Of a stretch of DNA of 7,738 nt, positions 7,691 through 7,738 are shown one piece after another (position 1 is the first letter of the stretch; each line of letters opens with the position of its first letter). A program made the position numbers and the translations under genes. The stretch is taken from positions 1 through 7,738 of the forward strand of contig WLIH01000105.1 of NCBI GenBank assembly GCA_009702305.1, read 5' to 3'. Origin of the DNA: Actinomycetota bacterium (GTDB lineage: Bacteria; Actinomycetota; Actinomycetes; Propionibacteriales; Nocardioidaceae). The notes beneath the pieces were generated by a model. That model made no database searches, had not been told where the DNA came from, and worked only from the letters and a program-made list of their open reading frames with translations.

Positions 7691-7738
7691 GACGCCTGGT
7701 CGTGGCGGTGCTCGGGCTCGCGCTGGTCGCCGCCGCCC
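7687..7738 (+). CDS. Fourth mce-operon protein, partial (N-terminus only)
   Basis: The ATG overlaps the mceC stop (ATGA) and has a strong SD, AGGGGAG at 7674-7680, six bases upstream. The 17 visible codons encode MRRLVVAVLGLALVAAA, a charged start followed by a hydrophobic core as in a signal peptide or membrane anchor. By position it should be MceD. Such a short basic start is also what the lipoprotein subunit (MceE/LprK type) has, and the sequence ends before a lipobox cysteine could be seen. The gene runs off the window. Confidence 0.75.
   Translation, partial: MRRLVVAVLGLALVAAA

Overview
The window looks like chromosomal DNA from a high-GC actinomycete. The evidence is the strong G/C bias at third codon positions, GTG starts, near-leaderless genes, a GroEL1-type chaperonin with a histidine tail, and a mycobacterial-type mce operon. 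The protein sequences would suit a Nocardioides-like member of Propionibacteriales, but the genus is only a guess. Nothing suggests recent transfer: no insertion sequence, phage gene, tRNA or CRISPR array is visible, and base composition looks uniform.

Layout. (1) Positions 42-1667 (+) hold a complete chaperonin gene of the groES-linked GroEL1 type. Its groES partner is not in the 41 bases upstream and presumably lies further left. (2) Positions 1668-1763 form a short convergent intergenic gap with a 10-bp tandem repeat and a strong 19-bp hairpin, whose two wobble pairs favour folding in the groEL transcript. (3) Positions 1764-2372 (-) hold a TetR/AcrR-family repressor. (4) Positions 2373-2488 form a divergent control region with two matching 17-bp inverted repeats, one over the tetR start and one over the -35 of a promoter reading into the mce operon, plus a different palindrome between them. 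(5) From 2489 to the window end (+) runs the front of an mce operon: two YrbE/MlaE permeases, then MceA, MceB, MceC and the first 17 codons of a fourth mce gene. Junctions are 1-base gaps or 4-base stop/start overlaps, so this is one tightly coupled transcription unit.

How the genes work together. By analogy with mycobacterial Mce1-Mce4, the two YrbE proteins form the membrane permease of an ABC-type importer. MceA, MceB, MceC and later subunits assemble into a hetero-oligomeric tube that carries a hydrophobic substrate (fatty acid, sterol or other lipid) across the envelope. The ATPase (MceG/Mkl type) is not present here and must be encoded elsewhere. The TetR protein is the obvious candidate repressor of the operon and of itself. 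The substrate cannot be read from this window. All the gene families are known. The most distinctive part is the operator and promoter architecture between tetR and yrbEA; I found no evidence for an entirely new system.
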